In this document: positions 1 through 9,106 of the stretch, one piece after another | Layout: every line of letters begins with the position of its first letter | Numbering within the stretch: the stretch's first letter is position 1 | Assembly: GCA_019973575.1 (NCBI GenBank) | Contig: BPUI01000001.1 | Span: forward strand, 2,926,342-2,990,341 | Origin: Gemmatimonadetes bacterium T265 | Lineage (GTDB): Bacteria > Gemmatimonadota > Gemmatimonadetes > Gemmatimonadales > Gemmatimonadaceae | Direction of reading: 5' to 3' | DNA: 64,000 bases | Translations under genes and position numbers: made by a program | Notes under the pieces: model-generated | What the model was told of the DNA's origin: nothing | What the model saw: the letters and a program-made list of their open reading frames with translations, nothing else | Databases searched by the model: none

Positions 1-744
1 GCACCGATCCCCGTGCTCTTTACGAGCACGAACAAGGTGTACGGCGAACTGGCCGACGTGGCCGAATCGACGGGGGCGGGCGGGGGGCGGCGCTATGTGC
101 CGGCCGACGCGTCGCTCGCCGCGTCGGGCATCGGCGAGGCGCGCCCGCTCGACTTCCACTCGCCCTACGGCTGCTCGAAGGGCACGGCCGACCAGTACGT
201 GTGCGACTACGCGCGCTCGTTCGGGGTGCCCGCCGTAGTCTTCCGGATGAGCTGCATCTACGGCCCGCGGCAGTTCGGCACCGAGGACCAGGGGTGGGTC
301 GCGCACTTCCTCATCCGCGCGCTGCGCGGCGAGCCGATCACGCTCTACGGCGACGGGCTGCAGGTGCGCGACGTGCTCTTCGTCGGCGACCTCGTCGAGG
401 CGTTCCTCCTGGCGCGCGCGAACGTCGGGCGGCTCGCCGGGCGCGCCTTCAACATCGGCGGCGGCCCGGCGAACACGACGTCGCTGCTCGAACTCGTCGA
501 GCGGTTAGGCGCCCTCGTCGGCCGCCGGCCGCGCGTGTCGTTCGAGGGGTGGCGCACGGGCGACCAGAAGTGGTACGTGAGCGACGTGCGCGCCTTCGGC
601 GGCGCGACGGGGTGGGCGCCGCGCACCTCGCTCGACGCGGGGCTCGCGCGGCTGCACGCGTGGCTCGGCAGCGCGGAGGCGGGCGTCGCCGCCGGCGCCG
701 CGGCGGCCGAGCCCGAGGCGGAGCTGGCGGGGGCGCGGGCGTGA
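1..744 (+). CDS. NAD-dependent sugar-nucleotide epimerase (CDP-tyvelose 2-epimerase-like), 5' truncated by window edge
   Basis: Reads in frame from the first base, so the N-terminus with the NAD-binding GxxGxxG loop lies outside the window. The visible 247 residues carry extended-SDR features: TSTNKVYG, the catalytic YGCSK (YxxxK) and SCIYGPRQFGTEDQGW, which is typical of the CDP-paratose/CDP-tyvelose 2-epimerase branch. Near the C-terminus are YGDGLQVRDVLFV and FNIGGG, the usual substrate-side elements. It would invert a sugar carbon on a nucleotide-activated sugar in the cytoplasm to supply the glycosyltransferases downstream. The tail after about residue 215 is Ala/Glu-rich and low complexity. 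Its stop overlaps the next start (GTGA). The exact substrate cannot be told from sequence. Confidence 0.85.
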   Translation, partial: APIPVLFTSTNKVYGELADVAESTGAGGGRRYVPADASLAASGIGEARPLDFHSPYGCSKGTADQYVCDYARSFGVPAVVFRMSCIYGPRQFGTEDQGWVAHFLIRALRGEPITLYGDGLQVRDVLFVGDLVEAFLLARANVGRLAGRAFNIGGGPANTTSLLELVERLGALVGRRPRVSFEGWRTGDQKWYVSDVRAFGGATGWAPRTSLDAGLARLHAWLGSAEAGVAAGAAAAEPEAELAGARA

Positions 745-1712
745 GCCAGGCGTTAGGCGCGGCGGCGATCCTCGCCGCGCCGGGCGTCGTGCGCGTCGAG
801 CCGGGCCCGCCCCCCGCGCCCGGCCCCGGCGAGGTGCGCGTGCGGCTCGAAGGCAGCGGCGTCTGCGCGTCCAACCTGCCGATGTGGGAGGGGCGCGAGT
901 GGTTCACCTACCCCGCGCCGCCCGGGAACCCGGGGCACGAGGGGTGGGGCACGGTCGACGCGTTAGGCGACGGCGTGACCGGCCTCGCCGTCGGCCAGCG
1001 CGTCGCGGCGCTCTCCTACGCGGCGTACGCCACGCACGACGTCGCGAAGGCGGACGCGGTCGTCCCGCTCCCGGCCGCGCTCGACGGCCGCCCCTTCCCG
1101 GGCGAGCCGCTCGGCTGCGCGATGAACATCCTCGCGCGCGGCGACGTGCGCCCCGGCCAGGACGTCGCCGTCGTCGGCGTCGGCTTCCTCGGCGCACTCC
1201 TCTGCCGCCTCGCCGCGAACGCCGGCGCGCGCGTGATCGCCGTGTCGCGCCGCGCGTTCTCGCTCGACGTCGCACGCCAGTTCGGCGCGCACGACACGGT
1301 GCCGATGGACGACCACGCGCGCGTGATCGAGCGCGTGAAGGCGCTCACCGGCGGCAAGTTCTGCGAGCGCGTCTTCGAGTGCGTCGGCCTGCAGTGGCCG
1401 CTCGACCTCGCGGGCGAGCTCACGGCCGAGCGCGGCCGGCTCGTCGTCGCGGGCTTCCACCAGGACGGGCCGCGGCAGGTGAACATGTTCCTCTGGAACT
1501 GGCGCGGGCTCGACGTCGTGAACGCCCACGAGCGCGACCCCGCGGCCTACGTCGCGGGGATCCGCGCGGCGGTCGACGCGGTCGCGTCCGGCGCGCTCGA
1601 CCCCGCGCCGCTCTACACGCACCGCTACCCGCTCGACGCGTTAGGCGACGCGTTCGAGGCGACGCGCACGCGCCCCGACGGGTTCCTCAAGGCGCTGGTG
1701 ACCACGGCGTGA
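741..1712 (+). CDS. Zinc-type medium-chain alcohol dehydrogenase-like protein
   Basis: A 323-residue MDR-family dehydrogenase. I chose the GTG at 741 because it overlaps the upstream stop (GTGA) and gives a normal MDR N-terminus. Catalytic-zinc ligands are visible as C42 (GVCASN) and H66-E67 (GHEGWG). The Rossmann motif GVGFLG is around residues 146-151. The four-cysteine structural-zinc loop of classical alcohol dehydrogenases is absent, and the protein is somewhat shorter than the usual 340-350 residues. It probably oxidises or reduces a sugar or sugar-derived alcohol with NAD(P). Sandwiched between an epimerase and a Gfo/Idh/MocA oxidoreductase, it likely helps make or modify an unusual sugar of the surface glycan; the substrate is unknown. 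Confidence 0.8.
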   Translation: MSQALGAAAILAAPGVVRVEPGPPPAPGPGEVRVRLEGSGVCASNLPMWEGREWFTYPAPPGNPGHEGWGTVDALGDGVTGLAVGQRVAALSYAAYATHDVAKADAVVPLPAALDGRPFPGEPLGCAMNILARGDVRPGQDVAVVGVGFLGALLCRLAANAGARVIAVSRRAFSLDVARQFGAHDTVPMDDHARVIERVKALTGGKFCERVFECVGLQWPLDLAGELTAERGRLVVAGFHQDGPRQVNMFLWNWRGLDVVNAHERDPAAYVAGIRAAVDAVASGALDPAPLYTHRYPLDALGDAFEATRTRPDGFLKALVTTA

Positions 1713-2800
1713 CCCCGCCCGCGACCGGCGCCCGGCGCCCGCGGCTCGGCTTCCTCGGCACGGGGTGGATCGGGCGCAACCGGCTGGAGGCGATCGCCGC
1801 CGACGGCGCGGCCGACGTCGTCGCCGTGAGCGACCCGTCGCCCGAGGCGGCGGCACGGGCCGCGGCCGCGGCGCCGGGCGCGGCCCTCGTCGACTCGCTC
1901 GACGCCCTGCTCGCGCTCGGCCTCGACGGCGTCGTGATCGCGACGCCGAGCGCGCTGCACGCGGCGCAGGCGGTCGCCGCGCTCGAGCGCGGGGCGGCCG
2001 TGTTCTGCCAGAAACCGCTCGCGCGCACGGCCGGCGAGACGCGGCGTGTGGTGGCCGCGGCGCGCGCGGCGGACCGGCTGTTAGGCGTCGACCTCTCGTA
2101 CCGCGAGACGGCCGCGATGCGCGCCGTGCGCGGCGTGGTCGAGGGCGGGGAGCTCGGGCGCGTGTACGCGGTCGACCTCACCTTCCACAACGCGTACGGC
2201 CCCGACAAGGGGTGGTTCTACGACCCGGCACTCGCCGGCGGCGGCTGCGTGATCGACCTCGGCATCCACCTCGTCGACCTCGCGCTCTGGACGCTCCGCT
2301 GGCCCGCGCTGCGCGGGGCCGACGTGCGGCTGTACAGCAAGGGCGCGCCGCTCGGCGACCCGTCGCGCGCGGTCGAGGACTACGCGGTCGCGACGCTCGA
2401 CCTGGAGGACCCGGACGGGCGCCCGGTCACCGCCCGCCTCGCCTGCTCGTGGCACCTGAGCGCGGGACAGGACGCGGTAATCGAGGCGGCGTTCTACGGC
2501 GAGCGGGGCGGGGCGGCGATGCGGAACGTCGGCGGGAGCTTCTACGACTTCGTCGCCGAACGGTTCGAAGGGACGCGGCGCGTGCGGCTGGCCGAGCCGC
2601 CGGACGACGGAACGGCGGAGCCGTGGGGCGGGCGGGCGGCGGTGGCGTGGGCGCGGCGGCTCGCGGCGGACCCGCGCTTCGACGCGGACGCGGAGCGCCT
2701 AGTGGACGTCGCGGCGGCGCTCGACGCGGTGTACGGTCGCGTTGGCGGGGACGGGGAAGCGAGCGCGGCGGAGATCGGCACGGCCGTGGGGATCCACTGA
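1709..2800 (+). CDS. Gfo/Idh/MocA-family oxidoreductase
   Basis: A 363-residue NAD(P)-dependent sugar oxidoreductase. The N-terminal Rossmann domain has GFLGTGWIGRNRL. The family catalytic EKP is replaced by QKP (FCQKPLARTA, near residue 95). The C-terminal GFO_IDH_MocA_C-type half contains the GGGCVIDLGIHLVDL block, which carries the conserved Asp and His. The GTG start at 1709 overlaps the preceding stop by four bases (GTGA), implying translational coupling. Together with the two genes before it, it forms a likely oxidation/epimerisation module for a sugar or sugar nucleotide. The E-to-Q change next to the catalytic lysine is unusual but tolerated in some members. Confidence 0.85.
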   Translation: MTPPATGARRPRLGFLGTGWIGRNRLEAIAADGAADVVAVSDPSPEAAARAAAAAPGAALVDSLDALLALGLDGVVIATPSALHAAQAVAALERGAAVFCQKPLARTAGETRRVVAAARAADRLLGVDLSYRETAAMRAVRGVVEGGELGRVYAVDLTFHNAYGPDKGWFYDPALAGGGCVIDLGIHLVDLALWTLRWPALRGADVRLYSKGAPLGDPSRAVEDYAVATLDLEDPDGRPVTARLACSWHLSAGQDAVIEAAFYGERGGAAMRNVGGSFYDFVAERFEGTRRVRLAEPPDDGTAEPWGGRAAVAWARRLAADPRFDADAERLVDVAAALDAVYGRVGGDGEASAAEIGTAVGIH

Positions 2801-2840
2801 TGGGCACGCGCACGGACGTTCGTGCGGGCGGGGCTCGCCG

Positions 2841-3740
2841 GTGATCTCGCGCCGCGAGCTGCTCGCCGGCGCGCTGTTGGCCGGGCCGGCGCTACGGGCC
2901 GCCCGCACGGGGGCGCGCACGGCGGGCCACACTGCCGCCTACCGCGGGCCCGACGCCCGGGAACCCTTCGCGGCGCTGGAGCGGCTGCACGGCGGACGCC
3001 TCGGCGTCGCCGTGCTCGACACCGCGACGGGGCACGCGCGCGGGTACCGGGAGGACGAGCGCTTCCCTCTCTGCAGCACGTTCAAGCTCCTCGCGGCCGC
3101 GTGCGTGCTCGCGCGGGTCGATCGGCAGCGCGAGCGTCTCACGCGCCGCGTCGTCTACGGGCACGACGCCATCGTCCCCAACTCCCCGACCACCGAGGAG
3201 CACGCCGGCGGCGAGGGCCTCACGGTCGGTGCACTCTGCGAGGCCGCGGTGACGCTGAGCGACAACACCGCGGGCAACCTGCTGCTCGACAGCTTCGGCG
3301 GCCCGGCGGCGCTGACCGGCTACCTGCGGACGCTCGGCGATCCGGTCACGCGCCTCGACCGCCGCGAGCCCGCGATGAACGTGACCCGTCCGGGCGACCC
3401 GCGCGACACGACGACCCCGCGCGCGATGCTCGGGCTCGTGCGCGCGACCGTGCTCGGGACCGCGCTGTCGAGCGCCTCGCGCGAGCAGCTGACGGCGTGG
3501 ATGGTCGCGACCACGACCGGCGGCAGGCGGTTGCGGGCCGGTGTGCCCGACGGCTGGCGCGTCGGCGACAAGACGGGAACCGGCCCGGACCCGCGCCACG
3601 CGACCAACGACGTGGCGGTGATCTGGCCACCGAGGCGGGCTCCGATCGTTGTGACGGCCTACTACGTCGACGGGCCGGCACCGGACGACGTGCGCGACGC
3701 GGTGCTGGCCGAGGTCGGGCGGCTGGCGACGGCGGGCTGA
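2841..3740 (+). CDS. Class A beta-lactamase, Tat-type signal
   Basis: A serine beta-lactamase that would hydrolyse beta-lactam rings in the periplasm. All class A hallmarks are present in 299 residues: STFK at 79-82 (catalytic Ser and Lys, preceded by Cys78 at Ambler position 69), SDN at 140-142, EPAMN at 176-180 (general base Glu and Asn of the omega loop) and KTG at 244-246. I took the GTG at 2841 because it gives SRRELLAGALLAG, a twin-arginine signal. An in-frame extension to 2742 would run into the previous gene. It lies inside a glycan cluster, 40 bases after an oxidoreductase and 4 before a glycosyltransferase, with no regulator or mobile element nearby. It is probably a resident chromosomal enzyme; substrate range cannot be judged. 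Confidence 0.88.
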   Translation: MISRRELLAGALLAGPALRAARTGARTAGHTAAYRGPDAREPFAALERLHGGRLGVAVLDTATGHARGYREDERFPLCSTFKLLAAACVLARVDRQRERLTRRVVYGHDAIVPNSPTTEEHAGGEGLTVGALCEAAVTLSDNTAGNLLLDSFGGPAALTGYLRTLGDPVTRLDRREPAMNVTRPGDPRDTTTPRAMLGLVRATVLGTALSSASREQLTAWMVATTTGGRRLRAGVPDGWRVGDKTGTGPDPRHATNDVAVIWPPRRAPIVVTAYYVDGPAPDDVRDAVLAEVGRLATAG

Positions 3741-3744
3741 CGCG

Positions 3745-4857
3745 ATGCGCCTGCTCATGACCGCCGACGCCGTCGGCGGCGTCTGGCCTTACGCGCTCGA
3801 ACTCGCCCGCGCCCTCGCCCCGCACGGCGTCGAGGCGCACGTCGCGACGATGGGCCCGCGCCCGACCGACCGCCAGCGCGCCGACGCCGCGCGCGCGGGC
3901 GTCGCGCTGCACGAGGGCGATTACGCCCTTGAGTGGATGGACGCGCCGTGGGACGACGTCGCCCGCGCGGGCGACTGGCTGCTCGGCCTCGCGCGCGCGC
4001 GCGCGCCCGACGTCGTGCAGGTGAACGGCTACGCGCACGGCGCGCTCCCGTGGGGCGCGCCGGCGGTCGTCGTCGCGCACTCCGACGTCTGCTCGTGGTG
4101 GGAGGCGGTGCGCGGCGAGCCCGCGCCCGCGTCGTGGGACCGCTACCGGGCCGCGGTCGCGGCCGGGCTCGCGGGCGCGGACGCGGTCGTCGCGCCGACG
4201 CGGGCGACGGCCGAGTCATTGGCGCGACATTACGAGATCGCGGCCGAGCGGGTCCGCGTGGTGCCCAACGCGCGCCGCGCCGACGACTACCCGCCCGCGG
4301 CGAAGGAGCCGATCGTGCTCACGGCCGGGCGGCTCTGGGACGACGCGAAGAACGTGGCGGCGGTCGCCCGGGCGGCCGACGCAACGCCGTGGGTGGCCTA
4401 CGTCGCCGGCGACGCGGCGAGCCCCGACGGGCGCGCGGTCGAGTGGGGCGGGGCGGCCGCGTCGGTCCGCTGGCTCGGCCCGCTCGCGCCCGCCGAGCTG
4501 GCCGCGTGGATGGGGCGCGCCGCCGTGTACGCGCTCCCCGCGCGCTACGAGCCGTTCGGGCTCTCGGCGCTCGAGGCCGGGCTGGCGGGGTGCGCGCTCG
4601 TGTTAGGCGACCTGCCGAGCCTGCGCGAGGTGTGGGGCGACGCGGCGCTCTACGTCGCGCCCGACGACGCGACGCGGCTCGCGGCGGTGCTGCGGACGCT
4701 CGCCGCCGACGACGGCTACCGCGCGGCACTCGGCGCCCGCGCGCGCGCGCGGGCGCTGACCTACACGCCCGAACGTACGGCGGCGGGGTACCTCGCCGCC
4801 TACGCGGCGGCGGCGAGGAGCGGGCGGTGTCAGGTCGCCCCGGAGGCCGTGTCCTGA
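3745..4857 (+). CDS. Glycosyltransferase family 4 (GT-B fold)
   Basis: A 370-residue retaining glycosyltransferase. The N-terminus (DAVGGVWPYALELARAL) is the GT4 acceptor-side domain with its glycine-rich loop. The C-terminal donor domain has ALPARYEPFGLSALEAGLAG, the E(x7)E-type motif that binds the nucleotide sugar. It transfers a sugar from an NDP-sugar during glycan assembly on the cytoplasmic side. It starts 4 bases after the beta-lactamase stop, and its own stop overlaps the next start (TGATG). The C-terminal 20 residues are low complexity. Donor and acceptor are unknown. Confidence 0.85.
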   Translation: MRLLMTADAVGGVWPYALELARALAPHGVEAHVATMGPRPTDRQRADAARAGVALHEGDYALEWMDAPWDDVARAGDWLLGLARARAPDVVQVNGYAHGALPWGAPAVVVAHSDVCSWWEAVRGEPAPASWDRYRAAVAAGLAGADAVVAPTRATAESLARHYEIAAERVRVVPNARRADDYPPAAKEPIVLTAGRLWDDAKNVAAVARAADATPWVAYVAGDAASPDGRAVEWGGAAASVRWLGPLAPAELAAWMGRAAVYALPARYEPFGLSALEAGLAGCALVLGDLPSLREVWGDAALYVAPDDATRLAAVLRTLAADDGYRAALGARARARALTYTPERTAAGYLAAYAAAARSGRCQVAPEAVS

Positions 4858-5966
4858 TGCGGGTCGTGATCTTCTGCCACTCGCTCGCCTCCGACTGGAA
4901 CCACGGCAACGCGCACTTCCTGCGCGGCGTCGCGCGCGAGCTCGGCGCCCGGGGGCACGACGTGCGCGTCTGGGAGCCCGCCGGCGCGTGGAGCGCGGAC
5001 AACCTCGTCGCGGAGTACGGCGCGGCGGCGCTCGACGGCTGGCTCGCCGCGTACCCCGCGCTCGCGCGCGTGCGCCACGTCTACGACCCCGCGCGGCTCG
5101 ACGCCGCCCTCGACGCGGCGCTCGACGGCGCGGACCTCGTCCTCGTCCACGAGTGGAGTGACCACGCGCTCGTCGCCGCGGCCGGCCGCCGGCGCGCCGC
5201 GGGCGGGACGTTCCGCCTGCTCTTCCACGACACGCACCACCGCTCGGTCACCGAGCCGGACGCCATGCGCGCCTACGACCTGCGCGCGTACGACGGCGTG
5301 CTGGCGTTCGGCGAGGCGGTGCGGCAGGTGTACCTGACCAACGGCTGGGCCGCGCGCGCGTGGACGTGGCACGAGGCGTCCGACGTCGCGGTGTTCCGCC
5401 CGTACCCGGGCGAGCCGCGCGAGGGCGACCTCGTCTGGGTCGGCAACTGGGGCGACGAGGAGCGCACGGAGGAGCTGCGCGAGTTCCTGTTAGGCCCGGT
5501 GCGCGACCTCGGCCTGCGGACGCGCGTGCACGGCGTGCGCTACCCGGACTACGCGAAGCGGGAGCTCGCCGCGGCCGGGGTCGAGTACGCGGGCTGGCTG
5601 CCCAACTACGAGGCCCCGCGCGTGTTCGCGCGCTACGGCGTGACGGTGCACGTGCCGCGGCGGCCCTACGTGCGCGCGCTCCCCGGCGTGCCGACGATCC
5701 GCGTCTTCGAGGCGCTCGCCTGCGGCATCCCACTCGTCAGCGCGCCGTGGGACGACGCGGAGGGGCTCTTCACGCCGGGCGAGGACTTCCTCTTCGCGCG
5801 CGACGGCGCGGAGATGCGGCGCTGCCTGCGCGACGTGCTCGGCGACCCCGCCCTCGCGCGCGCGCTCGTCGCGCACGGCCGCGCGACGATCCTCGGGCGC
5901 CACACCTGCGGCCACCGCGCGGACGAGCTGCTCGCCGTCGCGCGCGAACTCGGCATTTCGAGATGA
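4857..5966 (+). CDS. CgeB-family glycosyltransferase, copy 1
   Basis: A 369-residue GT-B protein of the CgeB/glycosyltransferase-1-like family, named after a Bacillus spore-surface maturation protein. Characteristic stretches are LFHDTHHRSV in the middle and VFEALACGIPLVSAPW near the C-terminus, the donor-binding segment. The ATG at 4857 was chosen because it overlaps the preceding stop and begins with the expected beta-strand MRVVIFCHSL. A longer in-frame extension upstream is antisense-like shadow of the GT4 gene. It is the first of three consecutive CgeB-type genes, each only distantly similar, so each probably adds a different residue or linkage. Confidence 0.8.
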   Translation: MRVVIFCHSLASDWNHGNAHFLRGVARELGARGHDVRVWEPAGAWSADNLVAEYGAAALDGWLAAYPALARVRHVYDPARLDAALDAALDGADLVLVHEWSDHALVAAAGRRRAAGGTFRLLFHDTHHRSVTEPDAMRAYDLRAYDGVLAFGEAVRQVYLTNGWAARAWTWHEASDVAVFRPYPGEPREGDLVWVGNWGDEERTEELREFLLGPVRDLGLRTRVHGVRYPDYAKRELAAAGVEYAGWLPNYEAPRVFARYGVTVHVPRRPYVRALPGVPTIRVFEALACGIPLVSAPWDDAEGLFTPGEDFLFARDGAEMRRCLRDVLGDPALARALVAHGRATILGRHTCGHRADELLAVARELGISR

Positions 5967-7078
5967 ACATCGCCTTCTTCGGCTCGTCGATCGTCTCCGC
6001 CTACTGGAACGGCGCGGCCACGTACTACCGCGGCATCGTGCGCGCGCTGCACGACCGCGGGCACCGCGTCACGTTCTACGAGCCCGACGCCTACGGACGC
6101 CAGCAGCACCGCGACATCGCCGACCCGGATTACGCGACCGTCGTCGTCTACCCCGGCGAGGGGGAGGACGGCGTGGCCGCGATGCTCGAGCGCGCCAAGG
6201 CGGCCGACCTCGTCGTCAAGGCGAGCGGCGTCGGCGTGTTCGACCAGTACCTGGAGCGCGAGGTCGCCGCGCTCCGCGCGCCCGGCCGCCTCGTCGCCTT
6301 CTGGGACGTCGACGCGCCCGCGACGCTGCAGCGCCTGCACGAGGCCGGCGCCGGGGGGGGGGCCGACCCCTTCCGCGCCCTCGTCCCCGCCTACGACCTC
6401 GTGCTCACCTACGGCGGCGGCGACCCCGTCGTCGCGGCCTACGCCGCGCTCGGCGCGCGCCGCTGCGTGCCGATCTACAACGCGCTCGACCCCGAGACGC
6501 ACCACCCCGTCCCGCCCGAGGAGCGCTTCCGCTCCGACTGCGTGCTGCTCGCCAACCGCCTGCCCGACCGCGAGGCGCGCATCGACGACTTCTTCTTCCG
6601 CGCCGCCGAATCCGCGCCCGCGCGCCGCTTCCTGTTGGGCGGGAACGGCTGGCACGACCGCGCGCTCCCGGCCAACGTCACCGCGTTAGGCCACGTCTAC
6701 ACCGCGGACCACAACGCGGTCAACTGCTCGGCGCTCGCCGTGCTCAACGTGCACCGCGACAGCATGGTCGCCAACGGCTGGTCGCCGGCGACGCGGCTGT
6801 TCGAGGCGGCGGGCGCGGGGGCGTGCCAGGTCACCGACGCGTGGCGCGGGGTCGAGGAGTTCCTCGAGCCCGGGCGCGAGGTGCTCGTCGCCGCGGACGG
6901 GGCGGAGGTCGCCGCGCACGTCGACGCGCTCACCCCCGCGCGGGCGCGCGCGGTCGGGCGGGCGGCGCTCCGGCGCGTGCTCGCCGAGCACACGTACGCG
7001 CACCGCGCGGCGCAGGTCGAGGCGGTGCTCGAGGGCGCCCGGCGCGAGGGCGCCGCGCCCGCGCCCGCGGTCGGTTAG
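5963..7078 (+). CDS. CgeB-family glycosyltransferase, copy 2
   Basis: A 371-residue GT-B glycosyltransferase. It begins MNIAFFGSSIVSAYWNGAA, with the opening strand followed by a small-residue loop, and ends with the CgeB-type donor domain (TRLFEAAGAGACQVTDAW, then EVLVAADG). The ATG at 5963 overlaps the upstream stop by four bases (ATGA). A run of eight G at about 6353-6361 encodes a Gly-rich loop and could be a slippage site. The stop codon TAG is part of a GTTAGGC heptamer at 7074-7080. It shares the FEAA and DAW pattern with copy 3, suggesting the two arose by duplication. Substrates are unknown. Confidence 0.8.
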   Translation: MNIAFFGSSIVSAYWNGAATYYRGIVRALHDRGHRVTFYEPDAYGRQQHRDIADPDYATVVVYPGEGEDGVAAMLERAKAADLVVKASGVGVFDQYLEREVAALRAPGRLVAFWDVDAPATLQRLHEAGAGGGADPFRALVPAYDLVLTYGGGDPVVAAYAALGARRCVPIYNALDPETHHPVPPEERFRSDCVLLANRLPDREARIDDFFFRAAESAPARRFLLGGNGWHDRALPANVTALGHVYTADHNAVNCSALAVLNVHRDSMVANGWSPATRLFEAAGAGACQVTDAWRGVEEFLEPGREVLVAADGAEVAAHVDALTPARARAVGRAALRRVLAEHTYAHRAAQVEAVLEGARREGAAPAPAVG

Positions 7079-7086
7079 GCGTCGCG

Positions 7087-8157
7087 ATGGACGTCGTCTT
7101 CCTCGGCCTGTCGATCACCTCGTCGTGGGGGAACGGGCACGCGACCACCTACCGCGGGCTCGTGCGCGGGCTGGCGGCGCGCGGGCACCGCGTGGCCTTC
7201 CTCGAGCGCGACGTCGAGTGGTACCGCGACAACCGCGACATGCCGCACCCCGCGGGGTGCACGACGCTGCTCTACGGCACGCTCGACGAGCTCAAGGCGG
7301 TGCACGCCGAGCGGGTGCGCGACGCGGACGTGGTCGTGGTGGGGTCGTACGTGCCGGAGGGCGTGGCGGTGGGCGAGTGGGCCGCGGCGACCGCGCGCGG
7401 GCTCGTCGCCTTCTACGACATCGACACGCCGGTCACGCTCGCCAAGCTCGCCCGGGGCGACTACGAGTACCTCACGCCCGCGCTCGTCGCGCGCTACGGG
7501 CTCTACCTCTCGTTCACCGGCGGGCCCACCCTCCGGCGCATCGAGCGCGAGCTCGGCTCGCCGTTGGCGCGCGCGCTCTACTGCTCGGTCGACCCCGCGC
7601 TCTACTTCCCCGACCCGGCCGCCGAGCTCCGCTACGACCTCGGCTACATGGGGACGTACAGCGACGACCGCCAGCCCGTGCTCGACCGGCTGCTCGCGGC
7701 GCCGGCGCGGGCGTGGGGGGAGGGGCGGTTCGTCGTCGCGGGGCCGCAGTACCCGGCGTCGATCGCGTGGCCGCCTAACGTCGAGCGCGTGACGCACCTC
7801 GCCCCGCGCGAGCACCGCGCGTTCTACTCGGCGCAGCGCTTCACGCTCAACGTCACGCGCGCCGACATGATCGCGGCCGGGTGGAGCCCGAGCGTGCGGC
7901 TGTTCGAGGCCGCCGCGTGCGCGACGCCGATCGTGAGCGACGCGTGGCCCGGGCTGGACGAGGTGCTCGCGCCCGGACGGGAGATCCTCGTCGCCGACGG
8001 GGCCGGCGACGTGCTCCGCGCGCTCCGCGGGATGCCCGCCGACGAGCGGCGCGCGCTCGGCGAGGCGGCGCGCGCGCGGGTGCTCGCCGCGCACACGGCG
8101 GCGCACCGGGCCGCGGAGTTCGAGGGGTATGTGGCCGAGGCGATGGCCGCGGCGTAG
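7087..8157 (+). CDS. CgeB-family glycosyltransferase, copy 3
   Basis: A 356-residue relative of the preceding gene. The start MDVVFLGLSITSSWGNGHATTYRGL matches copy 2 in layout, and the donor domain contains VRLFEAAACATPIVSDAWPGLDEV followed by EILVADG. The ATG at 7087 lies 8 bases after the preceding stop; in-frame sequence before it overlaps copy 2 and was not used. The role is transfer of a sugar to a growing surface or secreted glycan. It is followed by 45 bases of spacer before the methyltransferase, the largest gap so far in the cluster. Confidence 0.8.
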   Translation: MDVVFLGLSITSSWGNGHATTYRGLVRGLAARGHRVAFLERDVEWYRDNRDMPHPAGCTTLLYGTLDELKAVHAERVRDADVVVVGSYVPEGVAVGEWAAATARGLVAFYDIDTPVTLAKLARGDYEYLTPALVARYGLYLSFTGGPTLRRIERELGSPLARALYCSVDPALYFPDPAAELRYDLGYMGTYSDDRQPVLDRLLAAPARAWGEGRFVVAGPQYPASIAWPPNVERVTHLAPREHRAFYSAQRFTLNVTRADMIAAGWSPSVRLFEAAACATPIVSDAWPGLDEVLAPGREILVADGAGDVLRALRGMPADERRALGEAARARVLAAHTAAHRAAEFEGYVAEAMAAA

Positions 8158-8202
8158 GCGCCCGCCCCGCTACGTTGTTCACACCACCATGCCGCCCCCG
8201 CG

Positions 8203-9042
8203 ATGACCAGTCTCCTGCAGCAGCACGCCTCCGCCGCCACCGCGGAGCGCGAGGCCGAGATCCTCGCGCTCGGGCCGTGGTTCCACAACCTCCACCTCCC
8301 CGACGGCGCCCAGACCGCGCCGGGCTCGCCGTTAGGCGACTTCCCGCGCTTCAAGTGGCTCGAACTCGCGCCGCACCTCCCGGCCGACCTCGCCGGCTGG
8401 ACCGCGCTCGACGTCGGCTGCAACGCGGGCTTCTACGCCTTCGAGCTCGCCAGGCGCGGCGCGCGCGTCACGGGCATCGACGTCGAGCCGCTCTTCCTGC
8501 GCCAGGCCGAGTGGGCCGCGCGCGAGTTCGGCCTCGCCGACCGCGTCGCGTTCCGGCGCATGGCCGTCTACGACCTCCCGCGCCTGGGCGAGCGGTTCGA
8601 CCTCGTCCTCTTCATGGGCGTGCTCTACCACCTGCGCTACCCGATGCTCGGCCTCGACCTCGTGACCGAGACGGTCGGGCGGCTGATGGTCTTCCAGACG
8701 CTCACCACGCCGGGCATGGACGTGCACCCCGACACCGCGCGCGACCGCGACGTCCTGGAGCGCGACGACTTCGCGGCGCCGGGGTGGCCCAAGCTCTCGT
8801 TCATCGAGCACCGGTTCGCCGGCGACGAGACCAACTGGTGGGCGCCGAACCACGCGGGCGTCGAGGCGATGCTGCGCGCGAGCGGGATGCGGGTGACCGT
8901 GCGCCCGGGCCACGAGATTTATTTCTGCGAGCCCGACCCCGACGCAGACCCGTGGCCGCGCGGCCGGGGGCGCGCGGAGCTACTCTCCGCGACGGGCCGG
9001 CCGTGGCAGGACGCCGCGGACCGGCGCGACCGGGGCGAGTGA
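8203..9042 (+). CDS. SAM-dependent methyltransferase, CmoB/DUF1698-like (TIGR04290-type)
   Basis: A 279-residue class I methyltransferase. SAM-binding motif I is ALDVGCNAGFYAFEL at about residues 68-82, followed by an acidic strand end (GIDVEP). The LFMGVLYHLRYPM segment is shared with the tRNA carboxymethyltransferase CmoB and DUF1698 proteins. The N-terminal signature LGPWFHNLHLPDG recalls the TIGR04290 methyltransferases that accompany glycosyltransferase clusters. From this context it more likely methylates a sugar than tRNA. The ATG at 8203 follows a short intergenic stretch without a clear terminator. Confidence 0.78.
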   Translation: MTSLLQQHASAATAEREAEILALGPWFHNLHLPDGAQTAPGSPLGDFPRFKWLELAPHLPADLAGWTALDVGCNAGFYAFELARRGARVTGIDVEPLFLRQAEWAAREFGLADRVAFRRMAVYDLPRLGERFDLVLFMGVLYHLRYPMLGLDLVTETVGRLMVFQTLTTPGMDVHPDTARDRDVLERDDFAAPGWPKLSFIEHRFAGDETNWWAPNHAGVEAMLRASGMRVTVRPGHEIYFCEPDPDADPWPRGRGRAELLSATGRPWQDAADRRDRGE

Positions 9043-9106
9043 GCGGGGCCGTCGGTGGGACGGTCGACCGGCGGGCGACGGGGCGCGTGGCGCAGGGGGA
9101 CGGACG

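Noticed and set aside
6353-6361. Run of G as programmed frameshift or phase-variation tract in CgeB copy 2
   Set aside because: The frame stays intact through it and encodes a plausible Gly-rich loop; a homopolymer alone is weak evidence.
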